DNA from: Nodularia sp. LEGE 06071
GTDB taxonomy: Bacteria; Cyanobacteriota; Cyanobacteriia; Cyanobacteriales; Nostocaceae
DNA: 64,000 nucleotides
Assembly: GCF_015207755.1 (NCBI RefSeq)
Contig: NZ_JADEWH010000010.1
Coordinates: 1 to 64,000 of the forward strand
Direction of reading: 5' to 3'
Shown here: one piece after another, positions 1 to 8,313 of the stretch
Numbering within the stretch: the stretch's first letter is position 1
How the letters are laid out: every line of letters starts with the position of its first letter
Notes under the pieces: generated by a model
Databases searched by the model: none
Told to the model about the DNA's origin: nothing
The model's input: the letters and a program-made list of their open reading frames with translations, nothing else
Made by a program: the position numbers and the translations under genes

Positions 1-415
1 TACCCAAGCGGTAAGATAGTTCCCACTGACGACCTAAGTAGCAAGCGCAACCGATCAAGAAGTGGAAAATTACCAATTGGTAAGGACCGCCGTTGTACAA
101 CCACTCATCTAAGGAAGCTGCTTCCCAGATTGGGTAGAAGTGCAAGCCGATCGCGTTAGAAGAAGGAACAACTGCACCGGAGATGATGTTGTTTCCGTAA
201 ATCAAGGAACCAGCTACGGGTTCGCGGATACCGTCAATGTCTACGGGAGGTGCTGCAACGAAAGCGATGATGAAGCAAGTTGTAGCAGCTAGTAGGGTTG
301 GGATCATTAGGACACCAAACCAACCGATGTAAATGCGGTTATCGGTGCTGGTGATCCATTCGCAGAAGCGATCCCATACGTTAGCGCTTTGGCGCTGTTG
401 TAAGGTAGTAGTCAT
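1..415 (-). CDS. psbA: Photosystem II D1 protein, 5' part only (cut by window edge)
   Basis: The minus-strand reading starts at the ATG at 413-415 with [17 protein letters not shown] and runs off the window after about 138 codons. This is the N-terminus of D1, the thylakoid reaction-centre protein that binds P680 chlorophylls, pheophytin, QB and the Mn cluster. The visible part covers the stromal N-terminus, the first membrane helix ([20 protein letters not shown]) and the lumenal stretch with the [12 protein letters not shown] motif. The catalytic ligands lie beyond the edge. Cyanobacteria have several psbA copies; which one this is cannot be told from this part. Confidence 0.97.
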   Translation of the reverse strand, partial: MTTTLQQRQSANVWDRFCEWITSTDNRIYIGWFGVLMIPTLLAATTCFIIAFVAAPPVDIDGIREPVAGSLIYGNNIISGAVVPSSNAIGLHFYPIWEAASLDEWLYNGGPYQLVIFHFLIGCACYLGRQWELSYRLG

Positions 416-445
416 GTTTTTATAATTGCGGTTGTTTTTATGAAT

Positions 446-502
446 CAGGTAGGTCTTTCTACCTGTTGTTCACATACTAAACCATTTATTTAGATTTGTA
501 AA
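446..502 (-). promoter_or_regulatory. psbA promoter and 5' UTR stem-loop
   Basis: On the minus strand a -35-like TTTACA (497-502) is followed after 17 bp by a -10-like TAGTAT (474-479), so transcription should start near 466-468. Immediately downstream the leader can form a 7-bp hairpin, CAGGTAG/CTACCTG (459-465 with 446-452), with a 6-base loop. The elements are seen directly; promoter activity and a role of the hairpin in message stability or translation are inferred from position. Confidence 0.6.
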
Positions 503-627
503 GCTTTTTAACAAATATATTTACAATCACCCTGTGCAAACCTCCAAAACCCGATGCTGCAAGCAAAACCATATATTTGATGCAGTAGGGAATCTGAGCA
601 AATCAACATCTATATATATAGTGTCTT

Positions 628-1635
628 ATGCCAAATTTTCATTCTTCCACAGTTACCTATAGCCCGGCTTATACCATCGTTCCGACTTACGAGTGCTTCA
701 ATCGTTGTACATACTGCAACTTTCGCACCGCACCAGGTCAAAGTCCCTGGATGACTTTATCAGCAGCAGAAATAATTTTGCTACAACTTCAAAGCCAGCA
801 AGTCTGTGAAATCCTCATCCTCAGTGGTGAAGTGCATCCTCATTCACCCCAGCGTCAGCAGTGGTTTCAGAGGATTTATGATTTGTGTGAGTTAGCTTTG
901 GGAATGGGATTTTTACCACACACTAATGCCGGAATACTAAGTTTTGCGGAGATGCAAAAGCTAAAGAATGTCAATGTTTCGATGGGTTTGATGCTGGAAC
1001 AGTTAACCCCAACATTGTTACAGACTGTGCATCGACACGCGCCAAGTAAATTACCAGAAATTAGATTGCAACAATTAGCATGGGCGGGAGAGTTGCAGAT
1101 TCCCTTTACCACGGGTTTACTTTTAGGAATTGGGGAAACTGAAGATGATTGCTGGGAAACTTTAGCGGCGATATCTGATTTACATCAGCGTTACCATCAC
1201 ATTCAAGAAGTCATCTTGCAACCCCACAGCCCAGGAAATCAGCAAAGCTTTGATGCAGCAGCTTTTGACCCTCATCAATTACCAGAAGTAATTGCCAAAG
1301 CACGTCAGATTTTACCGCCAGATATTACAATTCAAATTCCGCCGAATTTAGTTGCAGATGAACGATGGTTACTGGCTTGTATCGAAGCTGGCGCGAGAGA
1401 TTTAGGCGGAATTAGCCCCAAAGATGAAGTGAATCCTGATTATCCTCATATTCAGGAACAAGTTTTGAGAGAAATTTTACAACCTGCGGGGTGGGAGTTA
1501 GTGCCACGTTTGCCTATTTATCCACAGTTTGATAATTGGATGACAGGTGATTTAAAAATGGCTGTGAAACACTGGCGAACTCACATTAGGGATTACCCAA
1601 AAATAAATTCCCCAAAAATTGGACGACGATTGTAG
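628..1635 (+). CDS. cofG: 7,8-didemethyl-8-hydroxy-5-deazariboflavin (FO) synthase subunit CofG
   Basis: Radical SAM enzyme of 335 residues. CofG with CofH builds the deazaflavin chromophore FO from 5-amino-6-(D-ribitylamino)uracil and tyrosine; in cyanobacteria FO is an antenna cofactor of 8-HDF-type photolyases. The [4Fe-4S] cysteines are C23, C27 and C30 in ECFNRCTYCNFR (CX3CX2C). GIGETEDD near residue 170 and the ISPKDEVNPDYPH segment near residue 275 are typical of the family. cofH is not in the window. The last dozen codons lie in sequence similar to a dispersed repeat (see 1595-1663), so the C-terminus may be repeat-derived. Confidence 0.9.
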   Translation: MPNFHSSTVTYSPAYTIVPTYECFNRCTYCNFRTAPGQSPWMTLSAAEIILLQLQSQQVCEILILSGEVHPHSPQRQQWFQRIYDLCELALGMGFLPHTNAGILSFAEMQKLKNVNVSMGLMLEQLTPTLLQTVHRHAPSKLPEIRLQQLAWAGELQIPFTTGLLLGIGETEDDCWETLAAISDLHQRYHHIQEVILQPHSPGNQQSFDAAAFDPHQLPEVIAKARQILPPDITIQIPPNLVADERWLLACIEAGARDLGGISPKDEVNPDYPHIQEQVLREILQPAGWELVPRLPIYPQFDNWMTGDLKMAVKHWRTHIRDYPKINSPKIGRRL

Positions 1636-1663
1636 GGTGGGTTAGCGACAGCGTAACCCACCA
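1595..1663. repeat. Dispersed palindromic repeat overlapping the cofG 3' end
   Basis: 1632-1663 reads GTAGGGTGGGTTAGCG then ACAGCGTAACCCACC, an inverted repeat with stem GGTGGGTTA/TAACCCACC. The preceding bases 1595-1620 (ACCCAAAAATAAATT then CCCCAAAAATT) are also found, inverted, next to the copy at 35963-36020. The cofG stop lies inside the element. Confidence 0.7.
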
Positions 1664-1715
1664 CCATCCATGAAATCTATTGCGTGTTACAGACTACCCC
1701 GTAGGCAAAGTTTAC

Positions 1716-1748
1716 CCCTGTAGCGCCAGACTTGAGTTTGAGCGCACC
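1716..1748. repeat. Small hairpin repeat related to the elements at 7221 and 8136
   Basis: TGTAGCGCCAGACTTGAGTT followed by TGAGCGC has the same layout as TGTAGCCCCAGACTTCTAGT followed by CTGAGGG at the two later copies. GCGC ends pair here where GCCCC/GGG occur there. Confidence 0.45.
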
Positions 1749-1799
1749 TATATCCGTATATTTGAGTTAATATGACGCTACAGTGCTAAATTCCAACTT

Positions 1800-3128
1800 A
1801 TGACCCAAGATTTTGCCATATTAAAACGGATATATAACTCCTTTGACCCATTTCGACCCTTACCTGCTGGAGATCCAGCTTATGTCGATTGTTCAGAAGT
1901 GCGGGGAGATGGTGACATCTTGGTAGAAGTGGGAAGAGAGATTTTATTATCCGACAGAATGACCTCTCAACTTTATGCAGGTCATCGCGGTGCTGGTAAA
2001 TCAACAGAATTGTTGCGTCTTCAGAAATATTTAGATGAAAACGGTTGCTTTGTTGTCTATTTTGCTGCTGATGAAGAAGATATTGATCCAGAAGATGCCC
2101 AATATACAGATATTCTTTTAGCTTGTACGCGTCATTTATTGAGGGCGTTAAAAGATAACGCTTCTCCAGACAGTTTATTGAACTGGTTAAACGACCGTTG
2201 GCAAGATTTAAAGGATTTAGCACTGACTGAGGTATCACTAGATAGCTTAAGTATAGAGGCGCAAATTTCCCAATTTGCCAAAATTACCGCCAATTTGAAA
2301 ACCGAACCTAGCCAACGCCAAAAAATTCGCGAAAAAGTTAACCCTCATACAATCACTTTGATTAAGGCGTTGAATCAGTTTATTAGAGATGCTAAAAAAA
2401 ACTTACCTCCAGGTTATTCTCAACTGGTATTAATTGCTGACAATCTAGATCGGATTGTGCCTATACCTCAAGAAGGTGGACGCAGCAATCATGAGCAAAT
2501 TTTTATAGACCGCAGTGGACAACTCCAAGAATTAGATTGCCATCTGATTTATACAGTGCCAATTTCTTTACTTTATTCTAACCACGCGACTAATGTAGCC
2601 GATATCTATGGAAAAACTCAGGTATTACCGATGATTATGGTGCAAACTCCTGAAAATCAAAAATATGACCGGGGAATTAATAAAGTTACCGAATTGTTAC
2701 AAAAACGTCTGAGTTTGATAGACCCTAATCTATCTATTGTTGATATATTTGAGGAACGTCAGGCATTAGAGGCAATATGCTTGATGAGTGGGGGTCATGT
2801 GCGAAATTTATTATTATTAATGAAGGAAGCGATGAAATACACTAACAAACTGCCTATCCCTACCAAAGCCGTAAAACGTTCAATTAGCGAGTTAAGAAAT
2901 ACGTATAGTAATACTGTTTTTGCTAATGAATGGGAAGCACTAGCAACAGTGCATCATTCTAAAGAGAAACAAAACGATCAATTATATCGGGGTTTATTAT
3001 TTAATCGCTGTATTTTGGAATATAGATATATTGATAAGAATGAAGAAAGTCGAGTTTGGTATGATATTCATCCCCTTCTTAAAGGAGTTAAAGAATTTAA
3101 AGATGCTTTTAATAAATTATATCCGTAA
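1800..3128 (+). CDS. P-loop NTPase (AAA/KAP-like), partner of the TPR protein
   Basis: 442 residues. A Walker A motif GHRGAGKST lies at residues 61-69 and a Walker B-like LVLIADNLD at 209-217; MSGGHVRNLLLLMKEA near residue 330 resembles the sensor/arginine region of AAA-type ATPases. No membrane segment is seen. It is followed after about 50 bp by the TPR gene, whose N-terminus looks like a degenerate relative of such an NTPase, so the two probably act together. Pairs of this kind are common as unnamed genes in cyanobacteria and look like STAND/conflict NTPases. Function is not established; a defence or signalling role is inference. Confidence 0.75.
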   Translation: MTQDFAILKRIYNSFDPFRPLPAGDPAYVDCSEVRGDGDILVEVGREILLSDRMTSQLYAGHRGAGKSTELLRLQKYLDENGCFVVYFAADEEDIDPEDAQYTDILLACTRHLLRALKDNASPDSLLNWLNDRWQDLKDLALTEVSLDSLSIEAQISQFAKITANLKTEPSQRQKIREKVNPHTITLIKALNQFIRDAKKNLPPGYSQLVLIADNLDRIVPIPQEGGRSNHEQIFIDRSGQLQELDCHLIYTVPISLLYSNHATNVADIYGKTQVLPMIMVQTPENQKYDRGINKVTELLQKRLSLIDPNLSIVDIFEERQALEAICLMSGGHVRNLLLLMKEAMKYTNKLPIPTKAVKRSISELRNTYSNTVFANEWEALATVHHSKEKQNDQLYRGLLFNRCILEYRYIDKNEESRVWYDIHPLLKGVKEFKDAFNKLYP

Positions 3129-3181
3129 TAAAACCAGTTTGGGCATTACCCATTAACAGTTAGCATTTATTGGTGAAGTTT

Positions 3182-6100
3182 ATGACACTAGAACTGACTG
3201 ATTGGGATAACAACTTACCATCAGAAGGCGATGAAGAATATCAAGCCTTAGTCCGCGCTCTGAAATTTACAGAAGGCTTTGGCTTATTCTTTGCTCGTTG
3301 TTCTCCGGCAGAAGGTGAACAGATAATTACCAAAATCAAAGCAGATATTGCCAATAAACATATCCAGGTATTGAGGCTGACGGAATCAGTTAATAATTTA
3401 TATGAAATAATTGAGAAATTAGATAGTAAAGAACAAATTAAAATTTTATTTATTACAGGCTTAGAGCATTCTTTGATTAAATACGAAGAATGCAAAAGTT
3501 TCATGGGATGGAATAGTAGGGATATTTATTCATATAGTTGGAAGGGTGTACCACCTGTTTTAATTAACCTTAACCAACAACGAGAACGGTTTAGGGATAA
3601 TTTTAAGATTTGTTTTGTATTCTTGCTGCCTCAGTTTGCTATTAAATATTTTATTCAACGCGCTCCCGATTTCTTTGACTGGCGTTCTGGTTTATTTGAA
3701 TTTCCTATAGATCCAGAAATTTTAGAGCAAGAATCATTACGTCATTCTTTGGCAGAGGATTATGAAAAACTACTTCAGCTAACTCCAGAACAAAGAAATC
3801 AACAAATTCTAGAAATTCAAGGGCTAATTGCAGAAGAACATCAAACACCTGAGCGTCAATACGATTTACTTATTAAGTTGGGAAGGTTACAGTCTGCTGG
3901 ACAAGATTATCAACCAGCACTTGCATCTTATGACAAAGCCCTGGAAATTCAACCTGATTACCACAAAGCTTGGCACTTGAGGGGGAATGCGCTATTTAAT
4001 TTAGAACGCTATGAAGAGGCGATCGCATCTTATGACAAAGCCCTGGAATTTCAACCTGATTACCACTACGCTTGGGACAACAGAGGGGTTGCGCTGGGGA
4101 ATTTAGGACGCAATGAGGAAGCGATCGCATCTTTTGACAAAGCCCTGGAATTTCAACCTGATGACCACCAAGCTTGGTTCAACCGGGGGGTTGCGCTGGG
4201 GAAATTAGGACGCTATGAGGAAGCGCTCGCATCTTATGACAAAGCCCTGGAATTTCAACCTGATTACCACCAAGCTTGGTTCAACCGGGGGGTTGCGCTC
4301 AGGAAATTAGGATGCAATGAAAAAGCGCTCGCATCTTATGACAAAGCCCTGGAATTTCAACCTGATTACCACTACGCTTGGAACAACCGGGGGAATGCGC
4401 TATGTAATTTAGAACGCTATGAAGAAGCGATCGCATCTTATGACAAAGCCCTGGAATTTCAACCTGATTACCACTACGCTTGGTACAACCGGGGGATTGC
4501 GCTATTAAATTTAGGACGCAATGAGGAAGCGCTCGCATCTTATGACAAAGCCCTGGAATTTCAACCTGATTACTACAACGCTTGGAACAGCCGGGGGGTT
4601 GCGCTGGGGAAATTAGGACGCTATGAGGAAGCGATCGCATCTTATGACAAAGCCCTGGAATTTCAACCTGATGATCACCACGCTTGGAACAACCGGGGTA
4701 TTGCACTAAGAAATTTAGGACGCAATGAAGAAGCGATCGCATCTTATGACAAAGCCCTGGAATTTCAACCTGATAAACACAACGCTTGGTACAACCGGGG
4801 GATTGCGCTAGTAAATTTAGGACGCAATGAAGAAGCGCTCGCATCTTATGACAAAGCCCTGGAATTTCAACCTGATGACCACCAATATTGGAACAGCCGG
4901 GGGATTGCGCTCAGGAAATTAGGACGCTATGAGGAAGCGCTCGCATCTTATGACAAAGCCCTGGAATTTCAACCTGATGACCACTACGCTTGGAACAACC
5001 GGGGGATTGCGCTAGTAAATTTAGGACGCAATGAAGAAGCGCTCGCATCTTCTGACAAAGCCCTGGAATTTAAACCTGATTACTACAACGCTTGGAACAA
5101 CCGGGGGAATGCGCTAGATAATTTAGGACGCTATGAAGAAGCGCTCGCATCTTTTGACAAAGCACTGGAATTTCAACCTGATGACCACTACGCTTGGAAC
5201 TACCGGGGGTATACGCTATTTAATTTAGGACGCAATGAAGAAGCGCTCGCATCTTATGACAAAGCCCTGGAATTTAAACCTGATTACTACAACGCTTGGG
5301 ACAACCGGGGGTATGCGCTAGTAAATTTAGGACGCAATGAAGAAGCGCTCGCATCTTATGACAAAGCCCTGGAATTTAAACCTGATTACCACCAAGCTTG
5401 GAACAACCGGGGGTATACGCTATTTAATTTAGGACGCTATGAGGAAGCGCTCGCATCTTATGACAAAGCACTGGAATTTCAACCTGATTACCACCAAGCT
5501 TGGAACAACCGGGGGAATGCGCTCAGGAATTTAGGACGCTATGAAGAAGCGCTCGCATCTTATGACAAAGCCCTGGAATTTCAACCTGATTACCACCAAG
5601 CTTGGTACTTCCGGGGGAATGCGCTATTTAATTTAGGAAGCTATGAAGAAGCGATTGCATCTTATGACAAAGCCCTGGAATTTCAACCAAATGACCATAC
5701 AGTATGGCATAACAGGGGAATTGCGCTCAAGGATTTAGGACGCAATGAAGAAGCGCTCGCATCCTTTGACAAAGCCCTGGAATTTCAACCTGATGATTAC
5801 CACGCTTGGAGTAACCGGGGTATTCCATTAAGAAATTTAGGGCGCTATGAAGAAGCGATAGCATCTTATGGCAAAGCCCTGGAATTTCAACCTGATGACC
5901 ACCTAGCTTGGTACAACCGGGGGATTGCGCTGGGGAATTTAGGACGCTATGAGGAAGCGATCGCATCTTATGACAAAGCCTTGGAACTTAAACCTGATTT
6001 CCACCTAGCTTGGAATAGCCGGGGGAATGCACTAAGTGATTTAGGACGCAATGAAGAAGCGATCGCATCTTATGACAAAGCTTTGGAATTTAAACATGAT

Positions 6101-6307
6101 GACGACCACGCTTGGTATATCCGGGGGAATGCGCTATTTAATTTAGGACGCAATGAACAAGCGATCGCATCTTATGACAAAGCCCTGGAATTTAAACCTG
6201 ATTACGATTACGCTTGGTATTTCCGGGGGAATGCGCTATTTAATTTAGGACGTAATGAACAAGCGATCGCATCTTATGACAAAGCCCTGGAATTTAAACC
6301 TGATTAA
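3182..6307 (+). CDS. Giant TPR-repeat protein with NTPase-like N-terminus, cut short by an in-frame stop
   Basis: 1041 residues from the ATG at 3182; TTG at 3170 and GTG at 3173 are possible earlier starts. Residues 1-220 contain a hydrophobic beta strand KILFITGLEH and the segment FVFLLPQFAIKYF, resembling a P-loop domain without a Walker A lysine motif. From about residue 235 the protein is built of nearly identical 34-residue TPR units (consensus AW-NRG-AL-NLGRYEEA, then ASYDKALEFQPD), about 23 before the stop. The TAA at 6305-6307 stands where sister repeats have TAC or AAA, and the same frame continues through five more units to 6937. The ancestral protein was therefore about 1250 residues. 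The TPRs probably bind a partner protein. Confidence 0.8.
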   Translation: MTLELTDWDNNLPSEGDEEYQALVRALKFTEGFGLFFARCSPAEGEQIITKIKADIANKHIQVLRLTESVNNLYEIIEKLDSKEQIKILFITGLEHSLIKYEECKSFMGWNSRDIYSYSWKGVPPVLINLNQQRERFRDNFKICFVFLLPQFAIKYFIQRAPDFFDWRSGLFEFPIDPEILEQESLRHSLAEDYEKLLQLTPEQRNQQILEIQGLIAEEHQTPERQYDLLIKLGRLQSAGQDYQPALASYDKALEIQPDYHKAWHLRGNALFNLERYEEAIASYDKALEFQPDYHYAWDNRGVALGNLGRNEEAIASFDKALEFQPDDHQAWFNRGVALGKLGRYEEALASYDKALEFQPDYHQAWFNRGVALRKLGCNEKALASYDKALEFQPDYHYAWNNRGNALCNLERYEEAIASYDKALEFQPDYHYAWYNRGIALLNLGRNEEALASYDKALEFQPDYYNAWNSRGVALGKLGRYEEAIASYDKALEFQPDDHHAWNNRGIALRNLGRNEEAIASYDKALEFQPDKHNAWYNRGIALVNLGRNEEALASYDKALEFQPDDHQYWNSRGIALRKLGRYEEALASYDKALEFQPDDHYAWNNRGIALVNLGRNEEALASSDKALEFKPDYYNAWNNRGNALDNLGRYEEALASFDKALEFQPDDHYAWNYRGYTLFNLGRNEEALASYDKALEFKPDYYNAWDNRGYALVNLGRNEEALASYDKALEFKPDYHQAWNNRGYTLFNLGRYEEALASYDKALEFQPDYHQAWNNRGNALRNLGRYEEALASYDKALEFQPDYHQAWYFRGNALFNLGSYEEAIASYDKALEFQPNDHTVWHNRGIALKDLGRNEEALASFDKALEFQPDDYHAWSNRGIPLRNLGRYEEAIASYGKALEFQPDDHLAWYNRGIALGNLGRYEEAIASYDKALELKPDFHLAWNSRGNALSDLGRNEEAIASYDKALEFKHDDDHAWYIRGNALFNLGRNEQAIASYDKALEFKPDYDYAWYFRGNALFNLGRNEQAIASYDKALEFKPD

Positions 6308-6760
6308 CACGAAGCTTGGTACTGCCGGGGGAATGCGCTAGGGAATTTAGAACGCTATGAAGAGGCGATCGCATCTTATGACAGAGCTTTGGAATTTAAA
6401 CCTGATTACGATTACGCTTGGAACGACCGGGGGAATGCGCTATTTAATTTAGGACGTAATGAAGAAGCGATCGCATCTTATGACAAAGCTTTGGAATTTA
6501 AACCTGATGACCACCAAGCTTGGTACAACCGGGGGGTTGCGCTAGGGAATTTAGGACGCTATGAAGAAGCGATCGCATCTTATGACAAAGCTTTGGAATT
6601 TAAACCTGATTACGACAACGCTTGGTACAACCGGGGGAATGCACTAAGTGATTTAGGACGCAATGAAGAGGCGATCGCATCTTATGACAAAGCCTTGGAA
6701 ATTAAACCTGATAAACACGAAGCTTGGTACAACCGGGGGATTGCATTAAGAAAATTGGGT
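3904..6760 (+). repeat. About 28 tandem 102-bp repeats coding TPR units
   Basis: Each unit is 102 bp (34 codons) and units are nearly identical in DNA, for example GCATCTTATGACAAAGCCCT recurs in most. Many units carry GCGATCGC (HIP1) where others have GCGCTCGC, giving the Ala-Ile or Ala-Leu variant. High DNA identity indicates recent unequal exchange or gene conversion. Long open frames on the other strand across this block are shadows of the periodic sequence. Confidence 0.9.
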
Positions 6761-6937
6761 AGACTCAAAGAAGCATTTGCCAGTACTAGTAAAGCTAATG
6801 AGATTAACCCTGACTTTGTTATGGCTCAGGCAAAGCAAAATGTTGACAGTTTACTCCAAAAATTGGGCTGGAATAAATTAACCCAATTCGTTAAAGGCGT
6901 ATTGAGGCTGATTGGTTTTAAACATTATTCCAAATAA
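6308..6937 (+). pseudogene. 3' part of the TPR gene, separated by the in-frame stop
   Basis: Reading continues in exactly the frame of the upstream TPR gene with HEAWYCRGNALGNLERYEEA, five more TPR units and a C-terminal cap ending near FVKGVLRLIGFKHYSK. A TTG at 6389 could restart translation, but no ribosome binding site is evident. The cap after the last unit (residues with SKANEINPDFVMAQ) is a normal end for such a protein, supporting one ancestral gene. Readthrough, a real pseudogene and a sequencing error in the repeat are all possible. Confidence 0.7.
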
Positions 6938-6962
6938 TTCTTTAAAAGCTATTTCAAAAAAT

Positions 6963-7220
6963 ATGTCACAGCTTAAAATCGAGTATCCAGAAACTTTACC
7001 AGATGCCCTACAGCAAACCAGAGAAGAATTTGAGCAAGAGGCAAAAATGGCAATGGCAGTCAAATTATTTGAAATGAAACGAATTTCTTCTGGTTTAGCT
7101 GCACAGTTGGCAGGTGTAGATAGGGTAAGTTTTTTACTTAATTTACATCGTTATGGTGTGGCGATGATTGATTTAACAGAAGAGGAACTTTTATCTGACT
7201 TAACGAATGCTTGTATTTAG
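6963..7220 (+). CDS. UPF0175 family protein (antitoxin-like)
   Basis: 85 residues from the ATG at 6963; an upstream in-frame GTG at 6912 would overlap the TPR gene and is less likely. The N-terminus IEYPETLPDALQQTREEFEQEAKMA and the helix-turn-helix-like segment SGLAAQLAGVDRVSFLLNLH are typical of UPF0175, small proteins often coded before a PIN-domain (DUF3368) toxin. No PIN gene follows here, so it is an orphan antitoxin or has lost its toxin. It begins 25 bp after the TPR gene. Confidence 0.8.
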   Translation: MSQLKIEYPETLPDALQQTREEFEQEAKMAMAVKLFEMKRISSGLAAQLAGVDRVSFLLNLHRYGVAMIDLTEEELLSDLTNACI

Positions 7221-7276
7221 CCTGCGTAGGCAGGCTTTGTTTGTGTAGCCCCAGACTTCTAGTCTGAGGGATCTGA
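7221..7276. repeat. Hairpin repeat, copy 1
   Basis: CCTGCGTAGGCAGG (stem CCTGC/GCAGG, loop GTAG) is followed by TTTGTTTGTGTAGCCCCAGA and CTTCTAGTCTGAGGG, which forms a second hairpin. A second copy is at 8136-8192 with a different but still paired first stem. As it directly follows the UPF0175 gene it may also end transcription. Confidence 0.7.
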
Positions 7277-7301
7277 ATTACTGGAAAGGAATGTAAATCA
7301 A

Positions 7302-7625
7302 ATGCCAGAAACAATTAATATTGAACAAGCAGTATTGAATTATTTACGCATTCTCTCTAATGAGAAGCAACAAGAAGTCCTAGACTTTGTGGAATTTCTT
7401 GTCCAAAAGACGGCAAATCATCAGCAATTAGACCGAGAAGATTCATCAAAGCCTCAACAGCAACAACAGATATCTCTTCAAGAAATTGCTCGGCTAACTG
7501 TGGCAGAACGGCATAAAATACTAGCACCTTTTATTGCCGCCACAGCCGAAGATTTTTTGAATGACCCTGAATTAACAGAGTTTGCCGTTTTGGATGGTGA
7601 AGACTGGGACATGGAAAATGACTAA
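7302..7625 (+). CDS. DUF2281-type antitoxin of the MazF pair
   Basis: 107 residues. The N-terminal NIEQAVLNYLRILSNEKQQE followed by VLDFVEFLVQK is the DUF2281 motif seen in small antitoxin-like proteins. The centre is a glutamine-rich linker (QQQQQ near residue 52) and the C-terminus is acidic, ending EDWDMEND, as is usual for the toxin-neutralising tail. Its last codons overlap the start of the MazF gene by 8 bp, indicating translational coupling. RBS AAAGGAA lies ahead of the ATG. Confidence 0.75.
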   Translation: MPETINIEQAVLNYLRILSNEKQQEVLDFVEFLVQKTANHQQLDREDSSKPQQQQQISLQEIARLTVAERHKILAPFIAATAEDFLNDPELTEFAVLDGEDWDMEND

Positions 7626-7983
7626 TCCTCAAAATGGTGAGATTTGGTTAGTGCAACTTGATCCAACCAACGGGCAAGAAATCCAGAAGACTCGCCCTGC
7701 TGTTGTAATTAGTTCTGATATTTTCAATTCTATACCAATGCGAATTATTATTCCTGTGGCAACATGGCAACCTAAATTCCAAAATCGCCCTTTCATGATT
7801 CCTATCCAGAAAAAACATGAAAATGGGTTAGACTCAGACTCAGCAGGTAATGTGTTGCAAGTTCGTAGTGTAACAACTGAGAGATTTGTCAGGTGTTTAG
7901 GAAAAGTATCAACAGCCGTCAAACAAGAATTATTAAATGGTTTAATTATCTGTATTGATTACGCTCCTGAAAGCAATGATTGA
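7618..7983 (+). CDS. MazF/PemK-family endoribonuclease toxin
   Basis: 121 residues from the ATG at 7618, which overlaps the antitoxin stop; an earlier in-frame ATG at 7582 lies deep inside the antitoxin gene. NGEIWLVQLDPTNGQEIQKT and RPAVVISSD are the classic MazF/PemK opening, and SAGNVLQVRSV with TTERF is the conserved second block. MazF enzymes cut mRNA at short single-stranded motifs when the labile antitoxin is lost. The gene looks intact. Confidence 0.88.
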   Translation: MTNPQNGEIWLVQLDPTNGQEIQKTRPAVVISSDIFNSIPMRIIIPVATWQPKFQNRPFMIPIQKKHENGLDSDSAGNVLQVRSVTTERFVRCLGKVSTAVKQELLNGLIICIDYAPESND

Positions 7984-8313
7984 AAAGGAGCGTTAACTCA
8001 CATTTTGCACCAAGCCCTGGCGATTGGAATATTGCTTCGCAACGCCAAGGGCGAACGCGGCTATACAAACTAAGTCCGCACTTCGACAAGCTCAGTGACC
8101 GCCTGCGCGGACTAACAGAAAATCAAGTTTTTTAACCCACGTAGGTGGGTTTTGTCTGTGTAGCCCCAGACTTCTAGTCTGAGGGTTCTGAAGTTACAAT
8201 TTCCCCAAAAATACAGATTGCTTCCTCCAAAAGAAAGAGCTTGCAGACAAAACCCTGTTGTAAAATAGACATAAGTAAGAATTCGGGGGGCCATTTACTG
8301 GTCATAAACGCCT
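7984..8313. other. Spacer with repeats between mazF and hflX
   Basis: No gene is seen. It holds an inverted repeat AGTCCGC/GCGGACT (8073-8079 with 8107-8113) around CTTCGACAAGCTCAGTG, and the hairpin repeat at 8136-8192. The 60-codon minus-strand frame across this stretch is built from the repeat. Confidence 0.6.
8136..8192. repeat. Hairpin repeat, copy 2
   Basis: CCCACGTAGGTGGG has stem CCCAC/GTGGG around the same GTAG loop as copy 1. The rest, TTTGTCTGTGTAGCCCCAGA then CTTCTAGTCTGAGGG, is almost identical to 7221-7276. Confidence 0.7.

Noticed and set aside
4299-5966. Long minus-strand frames (4299-4844, 5727-5966) across the TPR array
   Set aside because: They repeat with the 102-bp period and are shadows of the TPR units; no start signals or family.
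3904-6760. CRISPR-like array
   Set aside because: The repeats are 102 bp, coding and contiguous, without spacers; no cas genes are present.
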